A DNA stretch of 64,000 bases, from the NCBI GenBank assembly GCA_963556495.2, contig OY747707.1:7127001-7191000 (forward strand), in the 5' to 3' direction. A program made the translations under genes and the position numbers. The stretch is from Valencia hispanica. Lineage: Eukaryota > Chordata > Actinopteri > Cyprinodontiformes > Valenciidae. This document shows, one piece after another, positions 44,548 to 55,560 of this stretch (position 1 is the stretch's first letter; the number at the start of each line of letters is the position of its first letter). The notes under the pieces were generated by a model. It made no database searches and was not told where the DNA came from. It worked only from the letters and a program-made list of their open reading frames with translations.

Positions 44548-44790
44548 TATTCTTGAGAGTTTAAATGAAGTCAACTGGACTTTTCTTGTTGTCTTGAATA
44601 CATTGTCTTGAATACTAATGGGGTATATAGCGTTAGGTATAATGATAGCCCCATTAATGAACCTTAACCTTAGACTTATAAATCTGTTACTCCCAATCCA
44701 GTTTTCAGAACTGAAGAAGCCTCTTGATTGAGAGACGAAACGTATTCAAGACAACAAGTCCAGTTGCCTTCATTTAAACTCTCAAGAACA
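44548..44790. mobile_element. Fold-back MITE with about 50-bp inverted arms
   Basis: The left arm 44548-44601 (TTCTTGAGAGTTTAAATGAA then CAACTGGACTT and TTGTTGTCTTGAATAC) is the reverse complement of the right arm 44742-44790, apart from a few substitutions and a 5-bp insertion. The loop is about 140 bp and contains CTGAAGAAGCCTCTTGATTG and AGAGACGAAACG, a motif I recognise from a dispersed fish repeat. Confidence 0.75.
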
Positions 44791-45170
44791 GGTGACTGAT
44801 TAACTGCTATTTCTTTAATCTAAGGTGTTCTAAACATGCAGCGTCACTTGCTCCATGCATGCATGCGTGCAAGCAATATAACATTGTTATAAATAAATTC
44901 TTATGACTGGAAAGTAGACATTTCAGTAAAAAGGACAGAAATTTGGATAGGCCTATTGGACTATGTGAACTTCAGATTCCTTCAAAGCCGCATAAAAAAA
45001 CATATTGTTTCCCCAAGATTTTCTCCTTGTATGGGTTCGTTCATCTCTCTCACATATGGTGTGAATACAAAACAACTGCAGTCAAAGTAATGTAGCAGGA
45101 TGAATAAACCTGCTCCTGATTATAATTGAAAGCAGCCTGGCTCCATCGGTCACCAGTAGGGGAGCTGTGG

Positions 45171-45379
45171 GGATATAAACGGGTCAGAGCAGTGTTTCCC
45201 TCATGCTCACAAGAAGCGGCTGCTGTCATTGCTCTGGCTGGTGTAGCAGCGTAAACTGGACGCGTTTGTTTGTTGCGCATTCTTCTCCGGCGAGCGTCTC
45301 CTCGCTTCAGGGATTTTCTTCATCTTTGTAGTTCCAAATTCAAGACTACGATCTGCCGCGAACGCACATGACCTACAGT
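45171..45379 (+). promoter_or_regulatory. Candidate TATA promoter and first exon
   Basis: TATAAA at 45174-45179 is followed by a 200-bp patch of higher GC and CpG than its neighbours (45200-45370). It ends CACATGACCTACAGT/GTGAGC, a strong splice donor (GT at 45380-45381), with an ATG twelve bases before the junction. No downstream exon was recognised. The minus strand has short ORFs here but no family match. Confidence 0.3.
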
Positions 45380-45754
45380 GTGAGCAGTCTGGTCTCATCC
45401 AAGCATTGGGTCGTAGATTGTGAGAATAATACTATTAACAGAATTGTTCTTTGTGCTACAATGTGAATTTTAATGATTCTTCTTAGCCCATAACCTGTTG
45501 GCTTTCAGTGGCGTTTGAAAAACTAGACAAAACAGTCTGGCTTTCAACGATTATTGATTAAAGACGCTATACAGCCTACGGATGAATTCAGCACTTGTAT
45601 ATGAATAAGTAATGTCCTCAGCATTCTTCAAACCACTCAAGTGTATGGTTATTGTCCCTAGTAATTAAAAAAACAACAACCTGACACCCTTGTTTACGCA
45701 AAACAATGTATCTGGTGCGCAGGAGTTAATAAGTGGTGCTCATGAGAAACCAAC

Positions 45755-45777
45755 TTTTTTTTTTTTTTTTTTTTTTT
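45755..45777. repeat. Poly(T) run
   Basis: Twenty-three T in a row, possibly the A tail of a minus-strand retroposed sequence. No flanking duplication was found. Confidence 0.6.
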
Positions 45778-46377
45778 CCCATGTCCCCTTAGGGGTTCCG
45801 CAAAAAATAAATAAGTCTGTTGTTGAAACCCAGTAATGTAACAGAAATTGCAAACTTCCTTCACAATGCCCTGCGAAATCAACATCATAAATGAACACCA
45901 TAAAACCCTAACCCATAAAAATACAGGAACCAAACTGCTTTGTGAAGTAACTCAAATTAAAATGTTTTCACCTAGGAGTTTTCAGACAAATGTCCACTAG
46001 AGGGCAGCACCTGTCTTGAGTTCCATTAACACCGGTTTTGAACAATTTTGACAGTGTGAAACCAATACGTTTAAACTTGAAAAGGGGAATATATAAAGGG
46101 AGTTAGATTATGGTAAGCCATATTAATTACATGTTGCAAATATGTTTAATGTGAGAGATTCAGAATGTGGGCTCATCTTGTGTCTACATTATTTAATGCA
46201 CTGTCACTGGCAACCCTATATCTTCAGGTAAGGAGATTATCCATCGTATGGAAACACAGCTTTTTAATCTATAATCATATTTATCGATTCGAGCTGCACC
46301 ATGAATTATTTGCACCTATCGCCAGCATTAACAAAAATCATTATTGCTGTGTGTGAGCTATCATGTCTGTAGCCTAA

Positions 46378-49245
46378 TGACTTCGCCTCTCTGAACGAGT
46401 CTACTCCGCCCGGGTTTGTTTACATCTGACAGCCCCGTACGTGCGGCCGCCGGGGCGGAGGTCTCGCAATGATTCACCGTGAGAGTTGGAAAGTCGTTCC
46501 TGTGTCTGCTGCTCCTGTGTTCTCCTCCTTTGAGTACTCTGCCTCCCTTCTCCCTGGACCTACTCCTACAGTTATTGCCATCATCTACCGCCCACCAAAA
46601 CAGAACAAGGACTTTATGAATAACTTTTCTCAGCTGCTGACACATCTTTCATCTCTGGCCCATAATGCTATTCTCCTTGGTGACTTTAATATCCATATGG
46701 ACAACACCAATAATACTCTCTCTAAAGAGTTTTTATCCTGCTTAGACAGTTTTGATTTGCAACAATTTATACATTTTCCAACTCACTGTAAAAATCACAT
46801 TTTGGACTTGGTTTGTTGCTCTGGTATCACTCCCACGGTCTGTAAACCTCATTCACTTCCTTATTCCGACCATGTTATCATTACTTTTGACATTAATCTC
46901 ACCCTCTCTAAAATCATCCTCCCCCGAACTATTTCTTTTCGCAAAATAAAAGACATTAACATTTCCACCTTCTCCTCAGACATCAATAACCTCCTCAGTA
47001 TTTATCCCAACAGCTCTCCGGATGCTCTCGTTCTCCACTATAACAGCACGCTCCATAACCTCTTGGACACCCATGCTCCACTGAAGTTCAGATCTGTCTC
47101 CTTCACTCGCTCTGCACCCTGGTTCACCCCTGCCCTCCGTCAACTAAAATCCAAAGGACGACAACTTGAACGACTCTACAATAGAACTGGTCTCACTATA
47201 CATAAAGAAATGCACAATAACCATGTCATTCAATACAAGAACCACCTCTCCTCTGCCAAATCTGCCTACTACTCTGGTTTAATTCACTCCAATCAACATA
47301 GTTCCAAAACCCTTTTCTCACTCCTCACCACTATTACGAAACCCCCTGATTCTCTTCCCCATCACATACAATCCCCTGACTTCTGCAACTCGCTCATGTC
47401 CTTTTTTGTCTCCAAAATCTTTGATATCCACCTAAACCTGACCTCATGTGGAGCAGCATCCTCTGGAGTGGACTTTTCCCTCCCTTATTTACCAATAGCA
47501 GCCATATTTTCCAGCTTCACCCTCCCCTCCATCCAAGATGTTTCAGAACTCATCTGCAAATCTAAACCCTCAACCTGTCAGCTTGATCCCCTGCCCACTA
47601 CTCTGGTTAAATCCTGTCTTCCTTCTCTAGCTCCCCTCATCACCAACATTATTCATTCATCCCTCATCTCTGGTATTGTCCCTCAGTCATTCAAAACAGC
47701 GATAATCACACCCATCCTGAAAAAACCTGGTTTGGATCCCACTAATTTCAATAACCATCGTCCTATTTCAAACCTTCCACTTTGTTTCCAAAATTCTAGA
47801 AAAATCTGTGGCTATTCAACTCCATACCCATCTCACTTCAAATAATATTTATGAACATTTTCAATCCGGTTTCCGCCCCCTCCACAGCACTGAAACAGCC
47901 CTCCTTAAAATAACCAACGACCTGCTTGTAGCTTGCGATTCTGGTTTGCTCTCCATCCTCATTCTCCTTGATCTCATAGCAGCGTTCGATACCATTTCTC
48001 ACTCCATCCTCCTTGACAGACTCTCCTCCATCGGCTTAACCAACACCCCCCTCGCCTGGTTCACTTCATATTTATCTGGTCGCACACAGCTTATCCAACT
48101 CAAATCCCATAGGTCTGACCCCTCCCCCGTGTTTGCCGGTGTCCCTCAGGGCTCTGTCCTGGGACCCCTCCTCTTCATCATTTACATTCTCCCACTCGGT
48201 TACATATTCCGTAAATACAAAATCCATTTTCACTGCTATGCCGATGACACCCAGCTCTACCTATCCACTAAACCACTCGAGTATCTCCCTCCATCCTCCC
48301 TTACCCTCTGCTTACAAGAAATTAATTCCTGGTTCTCCGCCAATGTTCTCAAACTTAACAGTTCTAAAACAGAAGTCCTTCTCATAGGTACCCCCTCAAT
48401 TCTCTCCAAATCCAAGTTCTCTTCAATAGTCTTTAATAACTCATCTGTTTCTCCTTCCCCTCAAGTCAAGAGCCTGGGCGTCATCCTCGACAGTACATTA
48501 TCTTTCCGGTCACACATCAACAGCATCACTCGATCTGCATACTTCCACTTACGCAATATCTCTCGTCTCCGTCCCTCACTCCCCCCCCACACCACTGCTA
48601 TCCTCGTGCACAGCCTCGTCACCTCCTGCATTGACTACTGCAACTCACTTCTCTTCGGCCTTCCCAATAAATCCCTCCAGAAACTGCAGCTCCTCCATAA
48701 CTCTGCAGCACGGATCATAACCCAGACTCCGAGCTTTCACCATATCACCCCTACTTTGCAACAACTTCACTGGCTTCCCATAATACAAAGAATCAACTTT
48801 AAAATACTCCTCATTACATTTAAAGCACTTCATAGCCTGGCCCCTTCCTACATTTCTGACCTTCTTCATGTTTCCACTCCAGCACGCACTCTCCGCTCCT
48901 CCTCTACTCTACAGCTCTCTGTTCCACCCGTTAAACTTGTGACCATGGGCCACAGAGCATTCAGCCACTCTGCCCCCCAGCTCTGGAATTCTCTCTCCCC
49001 TGACCTCCGTGCCATAGACTCTCTCCCACTGTTCAAATCCAGACTCAAAACTCATCTGTTCCGTTTATCTTACATCAATTAGTCATGCACTTACCTTGTC
49101 TTGTTGTAACCTTGTTTTAACTGGTACCTGTTTTGATGTTTTATCTGTATTTTGTATTTTTTATGTGCTTTCTGATTTGTACAGTGTCCTTGGGTGTCCT
49201 GAAAGGCACTTTTAAATAAAATGTATTATTATTATTATTATTATG
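46378..49245 (+). mobile_element. Nearly intact LINE of the L2/CR1 type (5'-truncated)
   Basis: Endonuclease region from about 46380: NDFASLNESTPPGFVYI, then TVIAIIYRPPKQN, AILLGDFNIHMD and YSDHVIITFDI. Reverse transcriptase from about 47560: [60 protein letters not shown] and [11 protein letters not shown] (YADD active site), then the thumb and a C-terminal [20 protein letters not shown]. The frame is open except for TGA at 46427-46429 and a one- or two-base frameshift near 47780 (frame 46469-47845 changes to 47808-49082). The 3' end is GGCACTTTTAAATAAAATG plus ATT repeats. Few lesions indicate a young copy. The true 5' end is missing. Confidence 0.9.
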
Positions 49246-49319
49246 GCATTGACCCGCTCAAGGTGGCATCATGTTGGAGTAGCTCTGTTACTTTCATTCT
49301 GTTTCTTTTTATAAACTTT

Positions 49320-49915
49320 TATTCCTCCATTTCTGGCAGAAACATTGTTCTCTCTGGTTTTGAATACTGTGCAGCTGAGAGGATTTTTTTTTTTCTTTTT
49401 ACTTTTGGACATTTATTATGCATAACCATGGTAACAAGGTGGTTTAGAACTGGGAGCGGCTGATTAACATCACAAAAGCTGAAATAATACCTCAACTGCA
49501 GCCACAAAAACCCTGATCAGTTGAAAAGGAGATGCCATGGATCCAAAGCAGGAGCAAAGTGGAGAGAGAAAAGGAGGAAGTTCAAACTCTCTCCATCAAT
49601 CATAATGAGCAATGTGAGATCGAAACAGGTTTGATGCTTAGAACCCTCTGGAGATTAGTGTGCAAAAAGGATTTTTCATAAAATGAACATTATGGACAAC
49701 CCTGAGCATCCTGTACATCAGACTGTCATACAACTACAGAGCGGTTTCAGTCAGAGGCTTCTTCAGATCTGCGCAGCGCCACAGGAGATCATCCCTCCCC
49801 ACAGCCATCGGCATCTAAAAACAAATCTTTAAAGAAAATTGAATAATGAGGTACAGCAACATTTAATTTCCCTTTGGGATGAATAAAGTAATTATGAATT
49901 GAATTTGAATGTGGG
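49320..49915 (+). mobile_element. Internally deleted LINE derivative, copy B
   Basis: It shares with copy A (27239-27790, reversed) AACATTGTTCTCTCTGGTTT, TGCAGCTGAGAGGATT, AACCATGGTAACAAGGTGGT, GGAGCGGCTGATTAACATCA and TGAGCAATGTGAGATCG. It then has the same jump to ACCCTCTGGAGATTAGTGTG and AAAATGAACATTATGGACAA. The junction is at about 49635-49645. The tail is TTTCCCTTTGGGATGAATAA. It lies just downstream of the longer LINE. Confidence 0.75.
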
Positions 49916-50099
49916 CTACTGGGTATTCCATGTTACTCTTTCAAGCCAGAGCAGGAACACATTGTGCCGATCCACATCAAATGTCAAAGGTTTTTTACAA
50001 GTCACTCATAAACATCCTAGTTAAGTCACACACTTTGATTTCATAATTAGATTTGATCAAATGTAGAGAGACCAAAAAGGTCATATGGAGAAGCTTAAA

Positions 50100-50930
50100 T
50101 AAAACAATATGGCCAAAAGTATAAGGTCAGTCACTGCTGTGGTCACAGGTGTATAAAGTCTTCTAAAGGCTTCTATAGACATTTTTGTAAGGATTGGTTG
50201 CTCTTTGGAGGTCAGTAAATTCCACTGCCCCGCCGTGAAAACATTGCCCCTGCATTTTAAGTCCTGTCACAAGATTTCCATGCCTTCAGATACACAATTA
50301 ACTGTTTGTGGTATTAGAAAGAAGGTGGAAGTGAATGGGAACTACAGCAACTCATCTACAAGTGGTTGACCACAATTAAGCAAATGCATGCTGAGGCTGA
50401 TTACAGAGGTCTCTAACTTTCTGCAGATTAGCTCAAAAATAATCTGCAGAGAGCTTCATAGAATAGGTTTCCATGGCCAAGCAGCTCCATGCAAGCCTTA
50501 CATCAACTTGTGAAATGCAAAAAGCAAAGGTTTGCTGGAATGACGAATCACGCCTGGTAACACAGTGAACAAGTCAGTTGCCAGAAGAACCTTGCTTGAC
50601 TGAACTCTGGGTGGGGAGATCATGGTGTGGGGAGGATTTCAGGCCCTTTAGGTCCAGTGAAAGGAACTCTTAGTGCTGCAGCAAAACAAGACATCTGGAC
50701 AGTTTCACGCTCGTGACTCGGTTAGAACAGCTTGGAGATGTACATGACCGTGCACAAAGCAAGATCCTCGAGGACATGAAGAGCGTGACTGGCCTGCACA
50801 AATCCCAAACAGCAACACAATAACACAGAGTTAACAGTCTGAGCTGGGCATTCTCCTACAACATCAGTGTCTGACCTCACAAATGATCTTCCTAAAGATC
50901 ATTTTATATTTATATAAAATATTTATATTG
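50100..50930 (+). mobile_element. Tc1-like remnant (third family)
   Basis: The order of words is that of a Tc1-like element: GGTTGCTCTTTGGAGGTCAG near the start, then TGACGAATCACGCCTGGTAA (a WNDES-type block), GTGGGGAGATCATGGTGTGG (GGS/MVWGGF block), CAGTGAAAGGAACTCTTAG and GACCGTGCACAAAGCAAGAT (DRAQSK-type in place of DNDPKH). No open frame survives and ends were not paired. Confidence 0.5.
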
Positions 50931-52260
50931 ATATATTCCCATAAACACACTTCTAAACCTAAATCCTTTTAATTTTAAAAAGGAGGCCATTAAACTTCAT
51001 GTGTGTGTAAAGACAAGTGGTCCAGTGGCAGTATAGTACACCAGGCGTGTCATATAAGTCTCTCAGTCAATAGATGGGCTTTTGAGTTTTCCCAAAACAG
51101 GCTCCATCAGGTTCATTCACTGGTGATTACTTGTGATCAATGAGCAAACTCCTGGCTCCTCTGAACACTAACCGAATGGACACATTTCTTAATACAACTA
51201 GATGAGGTCCTTTTTAAAGACTGCAGTCTTTGTCCATCGTTGGACTGCTTGCTGCTTTCCTCAGCAGATTGTAACATGAAGGTTTGGCAAGAAACCAAAT
51301 GTGCTCTTTAGTCTCATTACTCATTGTGCTCCAACTGCAAGCTACTCAAACTGTGGTACAGGTACTGGACAAATGATGGCTTTAGGGTTTCCCTTTGCTG
51401 GTACTGAATTAAAATGTAGGTTTCAAATACTGACGCTGGCTACCTGCGATGTAGAGCTAATAGACACAAAGAGCCGAAAAAGGGGAGTTAATAAACAACA
51501 AATAAAACCTTCAATTCAAACAGAAACTTCTCAAAAGTGAACAAAGACTCAGTAAATTCAAGTTTAGACAGAAGCAGATGAAAGTTCACAGATAAATCAT
51601 GAATGTAGTTGAATGCATTGAATGCATGAATGCAGGAATGCAATGCATGCATTAAACAGTTTATTACCACAGCTAGCACTATATGTTTCAAACAGCCATG
51701 TTGGATTTTGAGGTCAGGGTTCGTGAGAAACTCAGAATTTCTTTTGGGACTTTCCTGTGAATTGTTTCAAGTCAAACCTTTTAAATTTCTGCTTCTGAGG
51801 AAAAAATGGAATGTAAAGCGAAACTGCATCCATCAGCCAAACATGCAGGATAAATGGATGAGAAAGCACATTTTCTGTTAATGTTTTAAAGGTCTGTGAG
51901 TGTGATGGAGCTGGACACAGCATTTACTGAACAAATGATATTCAGTTTAGCTTTGTATACACTGTAATTCTACATCATTACTAATGGATTCTGTACTGAA
52001 ACATTAAGAAAAAGAGCCTGAAGCTTAAATTTGTGATGCAGTTTGAACGTGTGCCATTTAAAGCTACATGAAAACAAACAATTATCGAACACCCAACAAG
52101 ACAGGACAAGACACTCCAGTAAGGAGGAGACAAACTCTTGTGTAACAATATCTGTCTAGAAAGTTCCAAGAAAACACATTCATTGAGTTCAAGACAATTC
52201 CTGTTCAGTGTTCAATTCCTTCTGTCCTACCATTATAAATGTAAACATGTGGAGTTAGAT
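50931..52260. other. Intergenic stretch with a small GAATGCAT repeat
   Basis: At 51601-51655 GAATGCAT-type words recur in a short irregular run. The ORF at 51301-51540 has no recognisable domain. No supported gene. Confidence 0.3.
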
Positions 52261-52264
52261 CAAC

Positions 52265-52990
52265 TCTACAAGGACTTTAACTAGAACTGTAACATTTGGT
52301 CAAATGAGACTGAGATTAGGCTTTCAGTAATAAACACTCAGGGTGGGTATGCAGTGAAAATGTGGAAAAGCACCTAATGCCCACTGTTAGGCACAGCGGA
52401 GGATGTGTGATGCTGTGGGCCTTTTTCGCTTCTAAAGGCCCTGGGAACCTTGTCTGAGTTGAAATACCACCCTTATGGAAAAGTCACATGGGTTGAACAT
52501 GCTCTTCAAATGGGGATCCCATGTGGTACCTGGTACATGGTTTTACATGGGTTTTTACATGTTTTTCCCATGTAATCACATAGGCTTCACATGTAGTACC
52601 ACATGGTTTTACATGGGTTTTTCCCATTTTTTTCCACATGCTCTGCATTCATCTCACATGTTTTTACATGTGATTTTTCCCATGTGAAATCCACGTGTTT
52701 TTTCTGTAAGGCCAGGACATTCGAGATAAAAATCTGGTTGAGTATAAAAGAGAACTGAAAACAGATCTTTACCCTTCTACCAGGATAATGATCTAAGTCA
52801 AATGGCCACATCGACATAGAAGTGGTTCAGCAGACACGAAATCAACCTTCATGAATGCATATAGGAAAACCTTTAGGCTGATATGAAGAGAAAACAGCGT
52901 CTCAGAGGACAGAGAGACTGTGCATAAGGAATGGTCCAAGAATATGCTGCAATCTTGGGAAATGTTAAAGGAGAAGAGGGTTAGGATTGG
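52265..52990 (+). mobile_element. Decayed Tc1-like element, interrupted
   Basis: The left part has GGTCAAATGAGACTGAGATT (a SDETE-type block), GGATGTGTGATGCTGTGGGC (GGCVMLWAFF block) and GGCCCTGGGAACCTTGT. The right part resumes at 52725 with AAAACAGATCTTTACCCTTC (QQIFTLLPG) and CAGGATAATGATCTAAGTCA (QDNDLSQ). A 241-bp MITE separates them. Confidence 0.6.
52471..52711. mobile_element. CACATG-rich MITE nested in the Tc1-like remnant
   Basis: The left end CCTTATGGAAAAGTCACATGG (52471) and the reverse complement of the right end, CCTTACAGAAAAAACACGTGG, match at about 16 of 21 positions. The interior repeats CACATGG, TTTTACATGGG, TTTTTCCCATGTG and similar words, giving about a dozen CACATG/CATGTG hexamers in 240 bp. 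It is non-coding. Confidence 0.65.
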
Positions 52991-54440
52991 CAGGGAGTGT
53001 AGTAGTGTAACAGTTCTCCACCCCTGATCTAGTGAACTGAATTTATAACACGCTCATCACTGACTTTTCATACAGCAGCATAATCTTGCTCTGAATTAGG
53101 TAAGAATGCATACTTTAGGGAAAAGGTTGCTAAAGGCAAAAGCTCCCATGTTGCCTCATCCCCACCTAGTGGAAGGCAGAAGGCATGAATGTTCAAAATG
53201 TCTAAATAAAAAGGGGAAAAACAACTCATTAGCTTTACACATACCACCAGATAGGTTTCCATTATGTTGATGAGTTAACTGAGTGAGTTTAGTTCCAAAA
53301 TGAAGATTATTTAATATCCTGTCACTAAAAACACCTCTGTGGGGTATAAGTAGATGAGTTTATGGATTAAGCTACACCTGAAACTGTGTTTACATGACAA
53401 AAAGAAAATCCATGGCACACAAACACCCTGTTTGAGCTATGATCTGTCAGCCTGTAAGAGGAGGACGGTCCTCCCTTTTCTGCCCTGTTTGCTTTGGTTT
53501 AGTCTGTTTAAGGAGGCAGGAGATTAAGCTGTGGACACACCAGTAAAAGGTCCTGTCTCTTTAAACTGGGGTTAGGGTGGATTTAAAAACAGAACCATGT
53601 GTACTCTACGAATCAGTGGAGATCTGTATTGTTCTGACAGCGACAGCTCCCTTTGAAATGGTGCTGCTTGAGGTTTTCCAGACCAGGTAGTTCAAGTAGA
53701 TTGGATCTTACTTTGCTGTGAGTTACCCCCCCCCCCCAGATAATGTCTTTTTAGAGGAGCTACAGGTCATAGTTCATGGAATAGGCAGTAATTTACCTGC
53801 AGCTTTTGAAGATTTGGTGTGTGGTGAGAAATAAAGTTGAGAATGGCTGCAAGTCAAAAAATAGGAAATTAATCAGTTTATATTTAGTATACCATGAAAC
53901 TGTCACATAAACACCATCAAGCAGACAAACCAATAGCTGGTTTCTACTGGAACTGATCCGTGATTTGTTGGGATGGTACGAGCTCTGACATGTAGCCTCA
54001 TTTGAAGGGTTGCTTGGAGCCTGGTTTGGAGCTTTTGTTCAGGTATCCCACCACCAGCAACAACACTCACCTGGAAATCTCTTACCATGACCAGCGTCTT
54101 TCTCAGCTCCTTTGGATCTGGTCAGCCTCGTTGAATTCACCGGGACATCATTAACCGCACCCACCCTGGGTACACTCTCCTCACACTGAAAGGACTTCTA
54201 GGTCCTGTAAATAAATCATTTTTACTGACTGTGCAATAAACCCCATTTCTTGCCTCAACCAGTCTCTGTTTATTCCTTTGAGTCACATTTAAATTCTTAA
54301 ACATCAGAATATGGGTGTGAGAGCCACTTTGAGAGGATTATAAACTGTAGGTTTTGACATTTTCTTAAGGCTGGTTCACACGGCAAGATTTTTAAATGGT
54401 TGTGCGGTTTCCAAACCTCGTATGTAAGAAATCTTTATTA
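52991..54440. other. Intergenic stretch
   Basis: A C run lies at 53727-53737. No supported gene. CACCCTGGGTACACTCTCCT near 54160-54185 and CTGTAAATAAATCATTTTTA near 54203-54225 give it a 3' UTR or repeat-tail look, without proof. Confidence 0.3.
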
Positions 54441-54449
54441 GAAATTGCT

Positions 54450-55560
54450 GTGTTTTTTTTTTCCTGATATAACGGACACGGAGACGGAAAATAAAGGGAA
54501 GAAAGAAAGAAAGAAGATAAAGAGAGGTAGGAAAAAAGTTAAGAAGGAGAGGGTAAGTTCAAGATGCAAGAGAGGAAGGGGGAACAAAGAAAACACAAGA
54601 AAACATCCCAGTCTCCCTCCACACCCGCAGGATGGCAGGGGGAGGAAAAAACTACAACAAAACAAATCAAGCAATGCGAACCAAGAACTATGCAACCACA
54701 ACCCACAAATAGATATATAAATACAATAACAGCGTCACTGAAAAGCTCATGGTACCCATTATTACAAGATTTAGTAATGTCAACCTAAGCCCAAGATTGC
54801 ATTTGTAAACACCGGAATCCCCCCACCTGTGTGTGTGTGTATGAGCATGCTGGTGCATTTAAGGTTTCTCCATACGAGTGTTCAATAGCTGGAGGGAGAA
54901 GCCATTGATCCGCCTTCCAGGAATCGACGCAGACACGAAGGAGATCGGAACCATAAACATCCAAATGACCCCCAGAGCACAGGAGCCCCAGGCAGACCAA
55001 TGCAGGACTGACCGTACCCCCCAAAAGAGGAGCAGAGGAGCAGCTACATTCAGCAGCCACAATGCAGGGCCCAGGGGGCAGCAGCGACGAGCCCACGGGC
55101 CCTGCCGGCAGCCGGCTATTCAGGCAGCCGGCTATGCCAGCACGGATTCAGCCATGGGCCCAGAGACCCGGAGACCCTGAGACCCGACGGCGCCTCACCC
55201 CCCAGCAGGGACCCGACCAGGTACCTGCCACTTGTCCCCCCGCCACTGCCAGGTCGTGGGGGTCACAGCCAGCTAATGGCCGACATGCGTCACCACCACC
55301 CTGGGCCAATCCCCAGAGCCGACTTCCCTGTGCACCCCCCTCCCCGCCCCATGTTGGCACTACACGAATAGCCCCAGCGGACAGATGGCATCCCCAGGGC
55401 AAGACCAGCCAGCACCCGGACACCGAGCTCAACCAGCTCCCGAATCTCAATCCCGCACACCGCAGAGCACCAATACCAAAGAACAGAGAAGAATTTAGAG
55501 AATAGCATGAGCTACATGTTGGCGGTTTCAGTCTGTAAAAGTACGGCAGTGACATATTCC
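54450..55560 (+). repeat. Purine-rich then C-rich block, probable repeat
   Basis: The part 54470-54620 is GA-rich (GGGAAGAAAGAAAGAAAGAA). The part 54880-55470 is strongly C-rich, unlike any other part of the window, with many CCCAGAGC, GACCCGGAGACC and CCCCACC words. Pro- and Gln-rich frames are open in several phases, as expected from composition alone. I recognise the texture from dispersed fish repeats but cannot name the family. Confidence 0.4.

Noticed and set aside
45207..45398. 63-codon minus-strand frame as a small gene
   Set aside because: No family resemblance and overlaps the candidate plus-strand exon; too short to support.
55062..55505. 147-codon Pro-rich frame as a gene
   Set aside because: The C-rich composition alone opens long frames on both strands; no domain, splice logic or start context.
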